Positions 47,501-59,585 of a DNA stretch of 64,000 nucleotides are shown here, piece by piece. The notes beneath the pieces were generated by a model, which was not told the DNA's origin, made no database searches, and saw nothing but the letters and a program-made list of their open reading frames with translations. The translations under genes and the position numbers were made by a program. How positions within the stretch are numbered: position 1 is the first letter of the stretch; each line of letters starts with the position of its first letter. Source of the DNA: Rhea pennata (lineage: Eukaryota > Chordata > Aves > Rheiformes > Rheidae); assembly GCF_028389875.1 (NCBI RefSeq), contig NC_084673.1:19071501-19135500 (forward strand). The letters are read 5' to 3'.

Positions 47501-50500
47501 GTTTTCCTTAAGTGCACAGAACCTAAATTTATTAATATAACTCTCTTTGATGCCCTGACAAAGGTTACTAATGAATTGTGTGAGTAATTCTTATCCAGCT
47601 GTGCCAAATCATAACGTTAAGCAGAGAAATGGAAATAGAGGGAGCACAAATAGGGAATGCTATTATCATTATTTTGTAAATCTTTGAGGAATAATCCCAT
47701 TGAAGCTAACAGGAAACCTGCTGTCATGGGACCGAGTTCTTATCCTTCTTTTCAGCGCTTATGTAGTGACTAAATAACTGCACGCAATGACTGTGTGAAT
47801 AGTTAGTTATATGCTGGTAGACATCATACCTAGTACTTCACAGACCACTGGCCTGTCTCCAGCCTCAAACCCCATGGCAGAATCCATTAGCACAAGCACT
47901 TAAGCCAAACGTTTCACATTCTGGGATGACAGGTAAAGCTTCTTAGGTCTCGTCTGAGAGTAGCTACTGTATCAGTTAAATTCTGTAATTTCTATCCTAT
48001 TGTGCTGTGGTTCATATGTTAACATGCTGTGTGGATTTATATACTTGAATAAGTGAATCCACACAATGAAGCAGCAAGGACCTAATTGAGATTATGGAAC
48101 CAAGTAAATTACCACGAAGAAAAACTAGAATATGAACTTGCATGCATTTATTCTGTAGTATCTGCCCTATGTAAGCATTTCTCTTCTAGTAAATGTGAGG
48201 TAACTATGTATAACCCATTTATGAGGTAAATCTTAGAGGTAAAAGCACAGATGGCATGAGAGGGCCACCACCACTGTGTTTGGACTTTGTTTATGGATTA
48301 GATCTCATGTTCTGATGTATACTTGCAAATTTAACAAAATTTAAAAATAGCATATAGTTTAAAATAATCTTGTCAGCTCATAGATATGGCAATAGCTATC
48401 AGTTTTCAGAAGTGATCAGTCAGTATATGGTTCATATATTTTCCTTTGACCTTTTCTTTCGTTTTCCCGGTTTTCACAATCTATTCTACGATGATAAAGG
48501 ACAAGCTGATGATAAATGACAAGCTGTGAATTCTGTGAACTATAAGCAAAATGTAAATACCAGAGTTAAATTGTATGTTAATCTTTTGATATCTCACTGT
48601 ATGGCTTTCTGCTTCTGTCTAGTAATTTTGATGGAAATATTATTATTTTTTTAATCCATACAACTTTTTGCCATAAGATTGGCAATGGGAAAAACACAGA
48701 AAACAACCAGAAGAATATCACAGAATCTTACGATGCTTCCTAGATAGGAAGGATTGCTGTTATTCAATCCACCAGATGGGTAAGAACGTATATCAACTTC
48801 TTGTTTTTCCACTGAAATTCCTATTATGTTGAGGCTTACTAGTTTTATAATATGTCACTTTAAAATGGTGATTATGAAGACAGTGTATGTAAGCTTATAT
48901 AGAAGTAAAAACGCATGTAGATGAGTACAAAGTAAAATAGTACATAAGTGTCATTCACTGAGGTGTAAATAAAGCCCTGTACTAGAGTCTTGATAAAGTA
49001 TGTAAATCTTGGGTACCAGACTCATTAATACTAAAATAGATATTCTTGTAGGTTATAGTTGCATTTTGTAGTACAGGCCACTAATATTTAATTCTTAGGT
49101 AGTTTTTTGTTTGTTAGAGGAACTACCAGTCATGAAGTCTTGAAAAGAGCATAGACTGAGAAAGTAATTACTGCTAAATAAAGTTTGCAATTCCTCTATA
49201 AGATATGTCAACACTATATAATACATATTGTTACCAGACTCTTTGTGGTCTTTTTTTCTGTGTCTGTGTGTATGTATGTGTGCTTTTCCCCTCATAAAAA
49301 CAGCGCAGATGGGTGTTGGAGAGGGGAAATCAATTGGAGAATGGTTTGGACCAAATACGGTTGCTCAAGTACTAAAGTAAGTCAAATCATACTAGCTTAT
49401 TCAGAATGTATTTGCCCTGCACAGCTTAGCTCGGAGGCCGTGATAAGGCTGGATATCATCAAGGGGCTGCACCTGCCCCTGTCTCAGAATCAGGAACATA
49501 CATATGTAGCATGCAGTTGCCCAGACAGTGAGGATCACAACTACTCCAAGATGGGTCGGTTTTTTTAGGCTAGAAGCCAGATTTAAAAGAATAGGGTTGA
49601 CTTTGCCCAGTTCTCTGAAGGATGACTTAGAGCTGCCTAAACTCAGCTCCGGGTCCCGAGTGGTCAGCAGCGTGGTTGCAGCGCTGGGCCAGACGCACGT
49701 TCTAGAGACGGGAGCTAAAACATGCCCTGCCCTCCAGCTCTTTCACAGAGAAGTTCTTCATAGCTTAGTGCTTGCATATGGGTTTTTCTGGCGTATTTTA
49801 CACACCTAACTGTGCCTGTACAGTTTATTGAGTATAGCTGCCTGCCTTGGAGTTCTGGATTTCGCATACGTGGACAGACACCTATGTGCCATAATACTTC
49901 CCTCCTAACAGTCAGGTGCCCAAAACCTTCAACTGATCTTGCTTTTAGTGCCATGGTTCTGCTGTCCACGCATGCACATAATAGTTCCACTGAATTTAGT
50001 GGAACTTCTTGTGCAAAAAGTATGTGAAAAAATGATTGAAAGTTCTGGAACAGAGTTTTTTTCCTTCTCTGTACAATGCCAGACACAATGGACAAGATCC
50101 CATTGCCGAGGCTCTTAAGTGCAGTAAAAAGACATAAATTTTATTATGTGGCTGAGCTGTTAATATCAATGCAGTTGTCAGTGGGACAAAACAGTTTGCA
50201 CATGGTACAATGTCTGGCCTTCCCTAAATACTATCTATTATTTGTATTTTTAAATATATTTAAACTTACCTTTTTATTTCACCCTGACTTTCAAAAATCC
50301 AACAAATATGTTTTTCCTAAGAAACGGTTTAACTTTTTATTCAAAAACCATCTAATTGTCCTGACTGCGAAGCTATCATCTTGTCCTAATTAGTTTATAA
50401 TAATTATTACCTTAATATTTTCTAGGAAGCTTGCTTTATTTGATGAATGGAATTCATTAGCAGTTTATGTATCTATGGACAATACAGTGGTCATTGAAGA

Positions 50501-53500
50501 CATCAGTAAGTGAAACATCAGTCCTCTAATTAGGAGTTTCTGATTTGATACCATTTTCTTGAATATGCCTAAACATGAACAAAATACTTTTAGACCAGCG
50601 TGGATTAGCCCTACTTGTTCCGAGGGCAAGAAATAAAAGAAATGCGGTCTCAAGTTTTGTCCAAAACTAAGGGTAGAACAAAGTGGTGTAGGCGTTTTTG
50701 GTAGACTGTTCAGATACCATACAGTTTGGGGGAACATTGAGTTTGCTCTGTACTATCTAAACTCTTACCCCAGAAGCAGAATAAGGTTGCAGCATGTAGA
50801 AATAAAGGAAATTGTTTTTAACACAGAGTTTGCCAAAGATGTGCTTTTGTCAGGCAAGAGAGAAACCACTGGCAGATCCTAACACTGAGAAACGCATGGT
50901 CAGTCTTTATTTTCAGTTTAAGAAAGGTGAGTTTACAAGTGATATTTAGCCACAGCCTACTTCTGTTTTAGTCCCACAGAATATTAATTTTCTGCTCACA
51001 TCATTAGATGTGAAGAGTTTTTTTGAGGAGTTTCTAATATTATCATCTCTGTCATTTAATTTCCCCGATATTTAACAGGCTAAGTTTTACAGTATTAATA
51101 ATGCTAATGGTAACTGTAACTTCAGCCTTAAATTTCCACCCCCAATCTTTATCTAACATGTCAGGATATGCTATGTCTACTGGAATTGCTTCTACTAAAT
51201 ATTTACAGTTTCTGTGCCCTGCTCCTTTTATTTTAAAACAGGAGCTGTATGAAAAGACCTCTGGCAAAGTAGCATAATTTATTACTGAGAGAAGGAGCTA
51301 CCTGTGTTCCTCTGTGCACTGATGGATTTCTTTTCTTTCTTTTTTTTTTTTTTTTTATTTCCACAGAGAAAATGTGTTGGTCTCCTCAGAGCAGCAGCGC
51401 TGCCCACAGTAGCACACAGTTGCACAGAAGTGCTCTTGGCCGAAACAAAAACACAGCAGTGTTCTGCGCTGGCTGGAAACCTCTCCTACTTATTATACCT
51501 TTACGACTAGGGATAAATCACATAAATCCAGTATATATTGATGCATTTAAAGTAAGTTTGTTGGTGGGGTTCCACCCCCCCCCCCCCCGCCCCCTGCAAT
51601 GAACTGTTTGTCATTGTCAAGTCAATTCAGGTATCTGTGATATCACTACAAATCAACTACAGTTTCCTTTTCTTCTCTTTGACTACCTAGGAATGCTTTA
51701 AGATGCCACAGTCTTTGGGCGCTTTAGGAGGGAAACCAAATAATGCCTACTATTTCATAGGATTTTTAGGTAAGAAAAAAAAATCTTATTACAAATAAGC
51801 TGAAAATGTAAAGAGAAAGCCTTTTTTGGAAGGGAAAATAGCAAGCAGTTCAAGCATGAGCCTCAAGAAATATATTTAAGGGTAAATAGAAAAAGAGCAG
51901 AAGAAATGAAGAAACATGCTTAAAATACTTAAGAAATAATAAGATATGATTCTTGCAGGAGCGTAAAGGTAACCGCAAAGCTGAATATGTAAAAACAAGT
52001 AATGACATAAGCAAAAACAACACATTAGGAATAGTTGATAGCATTTGACAAGTTTATTGGTCAAATATCTTTACTGTTATAAATCTGATTTTTTTCCTAA
52101 TGCTGAATTACTTCCTAATGAATTCTCTTGTTTTATTCTTTTGCTTTGGTTTCTCAAATGATTTTCTTGTATTTCAAATTTGTTCTTATAGCAATACCTT
52201 TTTCACCTGCTTGCGTATCTTCCTTTATTAATCACAGTGATATTTAATACTAGAGTCAATCTTTCTTCAGCCCTCACCTCAGTTAGACCCATATGTTTAC
52301 AGATTTATTTTTTTGTTTGTTTTTTTTTTTTTAAATCTGGACTGATCTAGTCAAACTTTTTTGTTCCAAATTCTGAATGAATACTTAATGGGATTAGAGA
52401 TTGTATTTGTGGTCATCCTACACCTTTTGATCTGTGGAATATTAGAGATTACTATATATATATGTGTATATATACATATACACATATATATACACATATG
52501 TACATATGTATACATATATACACACATATATATATAGTAATCTCTAATATTCCTATAAATATATATACACACACATATATATATACACATACTATATATA
52601 TACATGTATATATATACATATATATGTGTGTGTGTATATATGTGTATATATATTTTTTTTTTGGTGTATTAGATCTCACATTGAAAAAAGGAGATTATGC
52701 AATACAAGTAGAACAAGGCAACAGAACACACCTGACAGTAATACTTCACAATAGAAAATTATACACTAGGGAAATTTTTGTCTAAACTTTCCAGTTTGCT
52801 TAATGAATACCTGCTTAGAAAGCCTAGATAATCTTGACTGTGATGACAATCTAGTTGATATTTTACCTATTTGTACTAAGTGCTTTTCAGAGTCACTTGA
52901 TTATAATCAACAAACGGATTTTACCCATACAGGCAATGAGCTGATCTATTTGGACCCTCACACCACTCAAAGCTTTGTAGATTCAGAAGAAAACGGCACA
53001 GTTGATGATCAGAGCTTCCACTGCCAGCAAGCCCCACACAGAATGAAGATCATGAATTTGGACCCTTCAGTAGCTTTAGTAGGTATTAGGAAACAATAGA
53101 TGCTTATACTTTATTTCGAAGTAATACCTCTATATATTGATAAAGGCATTAATGCATTTCCTTGAACAGAAGCAAGATCACAGAGTAGTTTCCTGTGATC
53201 CAGAATTCAACAGGTAAATTGTACAATAACTACATAGGATATTTACACTTAGGTCAAGCAGGGAATTGGCTGTTTATATCCTAGGGGGAAGTATTTCATT
53301 TTCTTTGCTGAGCAGCTTTTACCTTTTGCAAGCAGTTTTATTAGCCAAAGCATGAAACTGAATCAGTGCTCTTTATTTTATTCCATCACTACCACTTAGA
53401 CATAGTCACTCCAGACAAGTTAATTCTTTTATATCATAATTCACAAATCTTTAAATGGAATTATTTGTAGTGATCATCCAATAAACGTCACACTGTGGTA

Positions 53501-55676
53501 TTAATGAGACTGATCCTGATCCCAGGCCAATTTCCTGTGGCTGAGTTCCTGGAGAGCCTCACCTATAAGCCATGAGGTTAAAGCTTAAAAAAAAGTATGG
53601 AGATCCTGGCATCCTTCATTCATTGACTGCTCATTATTTAGTACTGCTGCCTTTTAAGGAAGGTGTCCCATAGGCAGTGGTTCATCCTGCAGGCAGTGAC
53701 AGCTTCTGCTGATACCAGGCTATTGGAACTGGTTGTGGCTCCAAGAAGGAGCACACAAAAGCCATTGGTATTTGTGCATTGACTTTATTTTGGTAGGACC
53801 TTGTTCCGCTTCTGGAACCTCTCCCTAGAGCTTCCACCTATTTTGGCTCTTTTACTTAACGATCATATGGGCTGTTAACAAAACAGTGGTGAAATTTTGC
53901 CTCACTTGCTGGTGTCATGTGTTTATAATGCAAAAGGATTAAAAACTACATAATTCTTTTTTCTCAGGGCTTCTTTTGCAAAGAAGAATGTGATTTTGAT
54001 AACTGGTGTAGTCTTGTACAAAAGGTAACAATGAAATGTTATCATCTTTATTTGCGCTATATAAAAGTATGTGTACTTTTCTAGTAAATGGAAATTCTCA
54101 TTAGGTCTTTCCCTGTTTGCTCATTAAACGAGCCATACAGAAGAATGCATTAATGCATCAGGGTGAGACAATGCTACTTGAATGCTAAAAAGAGACTGTT
54201 CAGCACTTTGACAATGCATACCCTGCCAGCTGGAAAATGGGTGTAAACATATACCCTTAAAAAGACTTTTTTAAAAATGCTATTACTTTAGTGGCTGAAA
54301 CTTTGTTTTTAAAATTTAATACTCACTAAATGACCAATATTTTAACTGCCGTTTTGTAGTGATTTATAAATGATTTGCTTCATGATCCTTTTTTATTAAT
54401 ATAATGTATTACTACTTGTTCTAATTATGAACATAAGTTCCTGTCCCATAAACATCTGATTCTGTTACGTGCAGATTCCCCTCAGCTCCTGCTGATCCGG
54501 GGAAGCAGAAGGTGCTTACTGCCACGCGATAAGGAGCACTTTAGACAGGCGGTTTGTTAGTGTACGAAGTGAGAGAAATCTGAACATTAAGTAACATCAA
54601 CCTTTAATGGCATTTATTGGACAAAGAAAAACAAACCCCAAACAGCTAACAGTATCTAGAGTAATGTAGTTTGTAAATCCTTGAAATAACTCATCTGATA
54701 GGAGCGGAATTTGGCTTCCATAACTTCTTGATCAAAACATGTCCTTCAAAATCTGGTTTTTTTGGAACTGATACATCTCTCTTGTTCCTATTGATCAACA
54801 GCAAACTTGAGTGTAGTCACATGCACGTAATTTTAAAAGGCAAAAAAACATACATTCTTGGTGCCTGTTTGCTACATGTAAACAAAAACAGAAGTTATTA
54901 GCGTGTTGTAATACACATCTAGCAAACTTGAAGAGCTCCATCTTTGCAGGAGTGTTTTCAGATGGAAAATTTACATTACAGGTATCTATGAAGTAGTGAT
55001 TCATAATGGGACATTGTTAAAATGTAACAGGATTTCACCGCGTGTCTGCGTAAAGCCTCGGTTCTCTGATAGACATACGTAATTTTAAAGTGTTTTTATT
55101 TATTTATTTATTTTTAATTAAGCAGACAGTTTTAGGGTTTGAAGGTTTTTTTGAGGAATCTTTTAAAATGAGCATATCTCGTCCTCAGGAGATTCTAAAG
55201 CAGCAGAGCCTGCGGATGTTTGAGTTAGTCCAGAAGCATCCACCGCACTGGCCTCCTTTCATACCTCCAACAAAACCAGAAGTGACGACGACAGGAGCGG
55301 GTACGGTACTGATTGGAAAGTGCTATTGTACAGCAGTATGTTCCGCATTAGAGAAACGGAATACTCACAGGTAGAACAATTATGCTTTGCTCAGTGTCAA
55401 ACAATCAATCAACACGTGATTAGATGTCTCATTCTTACTGAGCATCAGTTAGTTCTGCAAGCAGCCAGCAGGCCATATGTGATTGCTAGCCCAGAATTTT
55501 TTTTAAACTCTTACAAAATACCTTTCCAGAACGTGTCCTTCAAAGTTTCTCTTTAAGTAAACAAAACCCGGCATGTCTGTCTAGAATCTACCTGTTTCAA
55601 TTTTTTTGCAGAACTAATTGAATCTACTGACAAGCTATTTGAATTGGAAGAAGAATTTGAGATCCTGAGTGTATGA
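44544..55676 (+). CDS. ATG4A: Cysteine protease ATG4A (13 coding exons)
   Basis: An autophagy endopeptidase (peptidase family C54). It trims the C-terminus of ATG8 proteins, in mammals mainly the GABARAP/GATE-16 group, to expose the glycine for lipid conjugation, and removes them from membranes. Exons: 44544-44553, 45668-45778, 46811-46882, 47348-47446, 48678-48779, 49304-49376, 50426-50505, 51367-51551, 51691-51769, 52933-53078, 53968-54024, 55189-55300 and 55612-55676. All phases agree and give 396 residues (human 398). The catalytic Cys is in GWGCMLR (Cys77), and the Asp and His are in LDPHTTQ (Asp278, His280). The C-terminus EEEFEILSV carries an FxxL LC3-interacting motif (391-394). The segment encoded by exon 8 after KKMC is Ser/Ala-rich and differs from mammals. 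The gene is divergent from PSMD10 and convergent with COL4A6. Confidence 0.97.
45668..45778 (+). CDS. ATG4A: ATG4A coding exon 2
   Basis: Completes Val4 and encodes [18 protein letters not shown] through GRQHHLKA. Acceptor CCTGTTCAG, donor GCAG|GTATCT. Confidence 0.95.
46811..46882 (+). CDS. ATG4A: ATG4A coding exon 3
   Basis: Encodes [20 protein letters not shown] then FSPIG, the conserved strand before the catalytic loop. Acceptor GTTCCAG, donor ATTG|GTGAGT. Confidence 0.95.
47348..47446 (+). CDS. ATG4A: ATG4A coding exon 4 (catalytic cysteine)
   Basis: Encodes [20 protein letters not shown] then [13 protein letters not shown]. Cys77 in GWGC is the C54 nucleophile. Acceptor TTATAG, donor AGAG|GTGAAT. 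Confidence 0.97.
48678..48779 (+). CDS. ATG4A: ATG4A coding exon 5
   Basis: Encodes [17 protein letters not shown] and [15 protein letters not shown]. The acceptor is an AAG type (GCCATAAG|AT), weaker than usual but fixed by phase and homology. Donor ATGG|GTAAGA. Confidence 0.94.
49304..49376 (+). CDS. ATG4A: ATG4A coding exon 6
   Basis: Encodes [20 protein letters not shown] then AQVLK, a signature ATG4 segment. Acceptor AAAACAG, donor AAA|GTAAGT. Confidence 0.96.
50426..50505 (+). CDS. ATG4A: ATG4A coding exon 7
   Basis: Encodes [20 protein letters not shown] then VVIEDI. Acceptor TTTCTAG, donor ATCA|GTAAGT. Confidence 0.96.
51367..51551 (+). CDS. ATG4A: ATG4A coding exon 8
   Basis: Encodes KKMC, then a Ser/Ala/His-rich loop ([18 protein letters not shown]), then the conserved [20 protein letters not shown]. 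Acceptor TTTCCACAG after a long T run, donor TTTAAA|GTAAGT. Confidence 0.96.
51573..51595. repeat. C-run in ATG4A intron 8
   Basis: A run of about 17 C broken by one G (CCCCGCCCCC), 20-odd bases past the exon 8 donor. On the opposite strand it is a poly-G tract that could form a G-quadruplex. It is a likely sequencing and length-polymorphism hotspot. Confidence 0.75.
51691..51769 (+). CDS. ATG4A: ATG4A coding exon 9
   Basis: Encodes [20 protein letters not shown] then YFIGFL. Acceptor CTACCTAG, donor TTAG|GTAAGA. Confidence 0.96.
52436..52553. repeat. AT-rich palindrome (inverted repeat) in ATG4A intron 9
   Basis: The left arm 52436-52467 (starting GGAATATTAGAGATTAC) and the right arm 52522-52553 are perfect reverse complements over 32 bp. 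They surround a 54-bp spacer of alternating TA/CA steps that is itself partly self-complementary. The outer 17 bases of each arm are non-repetitive sequence, so this is more than a plain TA run. It could form a cruciform in DNA or a long hairpin in the ATG4A pre-mRNA, 380 bp upstream of exon 10. Confidence 0.95.
52554..52660. repeat. (TA/CA)n microsatellite next to the palindrome
   Basis: Mixed TATATACACACA and TATATGTGTGTG runs followed by a T run. The CA and TG portions are in opposite orientation, so this block is also partly self-complementary. Alternating purine-pyrimidine steps favour Z-DNA. Confidence 0.85.
52933..53078 (+). CDS. ATG4A: ATG4A coding exon 10 (catalytic Asp/His)
   Basis: Encodes [20 protein letters not shown] through MNLDPSVAL. 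The DPH motif supplies catalytic Asp278 and His280. Acceptor CCATACAG, donor TTA|GTAGGT. Confidence 0.96.
53968..54024 (+). CDS. ATG4A: ATG4A coding exon 11
   Basis: Encodes [19 protein letters not shown], 19 codons, phase 0 at both ends. Acceptor TTCTCAG, donor AAG|GTAACA. Confidence 0.95.
55189..55300 (+). CDS. ATG4A: ATG4A coding exon 12
   Basis: Encodes [20 protein letters not shown] through KPEVTTTGA. Acceptor GTCCTCAG, donor GCGG|GTACGG. Confidence 0.95.
55612..55676 (+). CDS. ATG4A: ATG4A coding exon 13 (C-terminus, stop)
   Basis: Encodes [20 protein letters not shown], final Val and TGA. It contains the C-terminal FEIL LC3-interacting motif. Acceptor TTTTTGCAG. Confidence 0.96.
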
Positions 55677-56590
55677 AGGCAACTGTGGTGACTCTTCTGT
55701 GTGTTGAATATATTGGTAATATTATTGCATTGACTTATATCAAACAGCCATGTTAGCCCCAAAGTGCCTGAAATTATGGGTAACAGCACAAAAACCTAGT
55801 AGCACCCAAAACTCCAAGAGTGGCAGTTTAACAGGAGCTTCCCTGGATGGAAAGACAGTAAAAGATCTTGTAGTAAGACACTTTTAAAGGGAATCTCTCT
55901 ATTGAATAGAGTGCATCTTACCGGAAGACCAATGGACCTTTGAGATCGAGGCAAAAATCAGTATATCGTTGGGCTCTGTGTTTGGAGAAAGGGATAACCC
56001 AAATGGATATTTCTTGCTCTCATATAGTAATGCAATAGTTTAGTTCTTAAAGCAAAACAATCTTGAGTTAAGGAGGATGTTTACTTCTGTGCCCTCCTGT
56101 GGGCTGCATCATAGGAAAAATACATTGTCTTGTTTAAAAGATCGACTGGTTCAGGAGAAAATTGTTTCCTTGTTAAATATTTTAACATGTATTTGAGCAA
56201 CCACACTTTATTACAAAAATGTTTCTGTAAAAGGAACTATATCTAAAGTGTACATTTTGCAATAGCCTTCCTGTTTCTGGAAGACCTCACGAGGAACAGG
56301 AGACTCAAGTAGTTGCTATAGATCACAACCACTGCTATAGTAATGTTATAATTTATCTTGACCTTAAGATTTGAATCATTAAAACTTAGGTTGAATTTTC
56401 TTTCAGAGCTAAAATGAGTCAGGAATGGTTTAAATGTATCTTATTTATTTTAAAATAGATTTACACAAGTTTCTCTGTTACAGCACTTTATCTGTGCATC
56501 TAATAAATTTCTTAAGCTTTTCATAGGTTGTATGCTGCTATATTTTGTTAATTTGTTTGTGTGGAATAAATACAAACCAGGTTATCTTAA
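55677..56590 (+). other. ATG4A: ATG4A 3' UTR with two polyadenylation signals
   Basis: After the TGA the sequence runs AT-rich to AATAAA at 56502-56507 and again at 56565-56570, the second followed by GT-rich DNA. Two alternative ends about 60 bases apart are likely, giving a 3' UTR of roughly 850-920 bases. Confidence 0.65.
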
Positions 56591-59585
56591 AATTTAATAT
56601 ATAGGTATACACAAATTTCTTAATTATTGCTTTTTGACTTGTTGCCTTTTGAAATCTGTTTTGGTAAAAGTGCCTTAATTCTACAGGTTTATCAGAACAG
56701 CCTTTGCAATTTTATTTCTAAGGCAGAGTATCTCTGTAGTAGGCATTAGAAAACCAGGTAAGGAGAATTAAAGGCAAAGATCTCTTAATCCATTCTGAAG
56801 TTCTTACTATTAAACAGTCCCCATTATGGTCAGCTTTGTCATGTTTGTGTAATGAAAATGAATCACAGAGTTTCATCTTCACCAATAAATGACAGCATTG
56901 AGAAATACTGAATTCTGTTTCCTCTCACTTGCACCTCTTTAACTAGCGCTAGCGTAATTTCAAAGAAAACAGTGAATCAGAACACACTTATTTATATCTT
57001 GTTTGCCATCAATGTTTATTAATCAGTTTGGAAACTAAACACTTATTACAAAATATCATACCATTTTTCTTTCTCCCCTCCAGGGATTGGCTGCATGTAT
57101 GTTTGTTTGTTTGTTTTTTAAACAAAGCATTACTCCTTAACCATTGTTCACATGACAGCTAGAATTACTGCCCTTCACCCTCTCCTCTCCTCCTAGGCAA
57201 AAATGCCCCCCCCCTCGCTCTGAGGAGCTTGCAGCCTCAAGGAATAACTGCTTTTTTAAAAAAAAAAAAAAAAATTGGTGGCCACAGTATACTTATTCCA
57301 TCCTCTTCCCTGGCTCTTAGATCAGATGTAAACACTCTCCAGGGAGGTGATCTTGGCCTTGTGCCCCTTGAAGAAGTATTCTGTGATGACTGGAGTAAGC
57401 AGATCTCCAAAAAAATCACGCTGCATCAAGGGTCACGTCCACCTTTACGAACCCCTGAGTCGGTGCCTGAACAGGAAAGGCTGACGGGCAAACAGCGTGG
57501 GAAGAGGCCGAGTCTGTTGAACGCGATGAAAGTTTGGACATTGATATCAGTGAAGCCAGGGTATTGCACTAGAAGCAATTCCTTCAAGACGAGTAGCCCT
57601 TAAAATGCATAAGGCCTCGATGCTGAAAAAAATATTAACTTGTATTTGCAAGTATCTATGTTCAAAAATAATATCAAGTCCCTGTAAACACAATACCTGA
57701 TTGACAGTCCTTCTGATAGCACCAAGAGAGCACAATTTGGGAAGCCACAATGAATTCTTCAGCCGGTTATTTGTGCAAATTTTCAGAAAGTAGTGACCTT
57801 CGCTGTGCAGACAGTGTTTTAAAGCTGCACTTGCGTAACCCAAGCTGTAAATACAGTAGGATCTTTTGTGCAGGGACAGCTGAGAAGCAGATTTGATGCC
57901 CTGCTAAATGCATTATTACTTTGTAGCATTTACCTTAAAGACATTTGCAAAACACATGCATACAGCTGAAGATCTTTTGCAACTAGAAAGAAGTTAAATG
58001 AAAGACTAAATTGTTCTTCATAAATTCTCTGCTCGTCTCCATTGTGGCCCAGCGCTAGTGTATGCAGAGCTCTGACTTTGACCCAGGAAGATACTATTAT
58101 ATTATGTATGTAAATAATTGTTAAAAGTAAAACTGTTAAATTAGCTGCTTAAAATAAGCATGTTCTTAAGTATTTTGATCGATACAGACAGACCCCCTAG
58201 AACCTAGTAAGGAAGAAATAATACTTTAAAGTAATGCCTCAATCTTGCATTAATAGTAATTTTCTGAAGGCTTTTGTCTTTAAAATCTTTAAACCAACGT
58301 GACAGTGTATTTGTAAGGCACTTTTTTCAAAGGTCTTGGGGCGTTTGTAGAAAAAGATCTCATATGCTTTGCTGTAGAAAGAGAAGTTGATAATAATGAC
58401 TTTAACTTAACTGAAATAATTCATGATATTAGCGTACTTTTTTTCATGGCTTTCCCTTAGAATATATTAGGAAAATACAACTAGTGGCACTTCTCTTTGA
58501 TTACGCCCTGAAGGAGAATGTGACAATATAACAGTGCATTAGAAATAACTTTTTTTTTTAAACTAACAAAACTAAAGGCCAGAGGAAGAATAATACAGCA
58601 ATTGTAGAAGTAAAATATGTACATCCTATAACTGCATGTTTCTATGTTTGCATAAATTTGCACCTATCTAGTAAAGCCTCTAGTTTTTAAATATACATAG
58701 CTTTAGTAATTACAAAATAACTGTGCCAGGGCTACCTCAGAAAGAAAACTTACGTTCATTGTAATTAAATGTTTTGAGTGGCTGCTTATCATTTGACTGC
58801 AAGAGGATAAGCACAAACCTTGAAGCAGGCATTTTACTTAGAATGTATTTCAACAGAAAGCTAGGAGCAATGCTAGAGATACTTTGAACTCATCTTCACA
58901 GCAAAAAATGCATTTTTCATTGAGGTGGCTTTTTAAAGACAATGAGTATGACTCTGGATCAGGATTGATTACTTGTCACTGGAGCCAAAGACTGTCTCCT
59001 CTGTTCAACGAGCAAAGCAAAATAAATTCATCTCTGAGTCTTCCTATAGAAGTCTGTTATCAGCCTTTAATATGTAGCATTTCTAAGTCACCTATGATGC
59101 ATTGATTAATTTTAGCTAGTCTGTATTTCATAGGAAAGTGAATCTTCATTTCCTTACACTAGACTAAATACTTTTTGCAAAGACACTAAGTAAAGCATAG
59201 CCTTTGGAGGGTCTCTGACAATTGATACGTGCCTTGGACAGATGAGTAGTGTATTGTGAGTTATAGTTACTCTTCAGTCTGAGTTCAGAAGCCCACAGAG
59301 ACTTTCTGAGGTAGCCATGACTGGAGAAAAACAAAACAAAACAAATCAATAAAAGTGAAAGCATAGCACCATGTTTCATAAAATAGAAGTTTCAGAGCAC
59401 TGGTTTCTCCCGCCTCTCTGAAGTCAAACTCCTGGACTGGACACTTGATTTTGGTAGAATTTTGGCCACCTTGGTTCATTCATCAACCACACACAGAACA
59501 GGTTTATGCATTTATCTTTCTTCAAATCAGCGTTGTCTGAATTCTTACGTAGTAAACGTATCTGTTGATATTTGCATTTTTATTA
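56591..59585. other. Convergent spacer and COL4A6 3' UTR
   Basis: ATG4A and COL4A6 end tail to tail here. The COL4A6 3' UTR starts at 59585 and runs leftward. On the minus strand an AATAAA lies directly after the stop (59579-59584), probably too close to be used. Better candidates are ATTAAA at 59065-59070 and AATAAA at 57015-57020. Simple repeats: (GTTT)n at about 57100-57118, an A run at about 57258 and (AAAAC)n at about 59327-59345. No other gene is seen. Confidence 0.5.

Noticed and set aside
50828-50925. Possible ATG4A exon (ACACAG followed by an open stretch containing Lys-Met-Cys in one frame)
   Set aside because: The frame that fits the exon 7 phase hits a stop. The true exon 8, with KKMC and the conserved GWKPLLLI segment, is at 51367-51551 and joins in phase.
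52672-52785. Open stretch after a TATTAG acceptor-like site ([20 protein letters not shown] and after)
   Set aside because: It reads like a plausible peptide but has no counterpart in ATG4A, would break the exon 9 to exon 10 phase, and lies right after a microsatellite. I could not assign it.
52351-52785. Tyr/Ile-rich open frames on both strands
   Set aside because: Translation of the TA/CA microsatellite.
57229-57603. 124-codon plus-strand open frame after an A run
   Set aside because: It lies in the convergent 3' region of ATG4A and COL4A6, starts in a homopolymer run, and has no family match.
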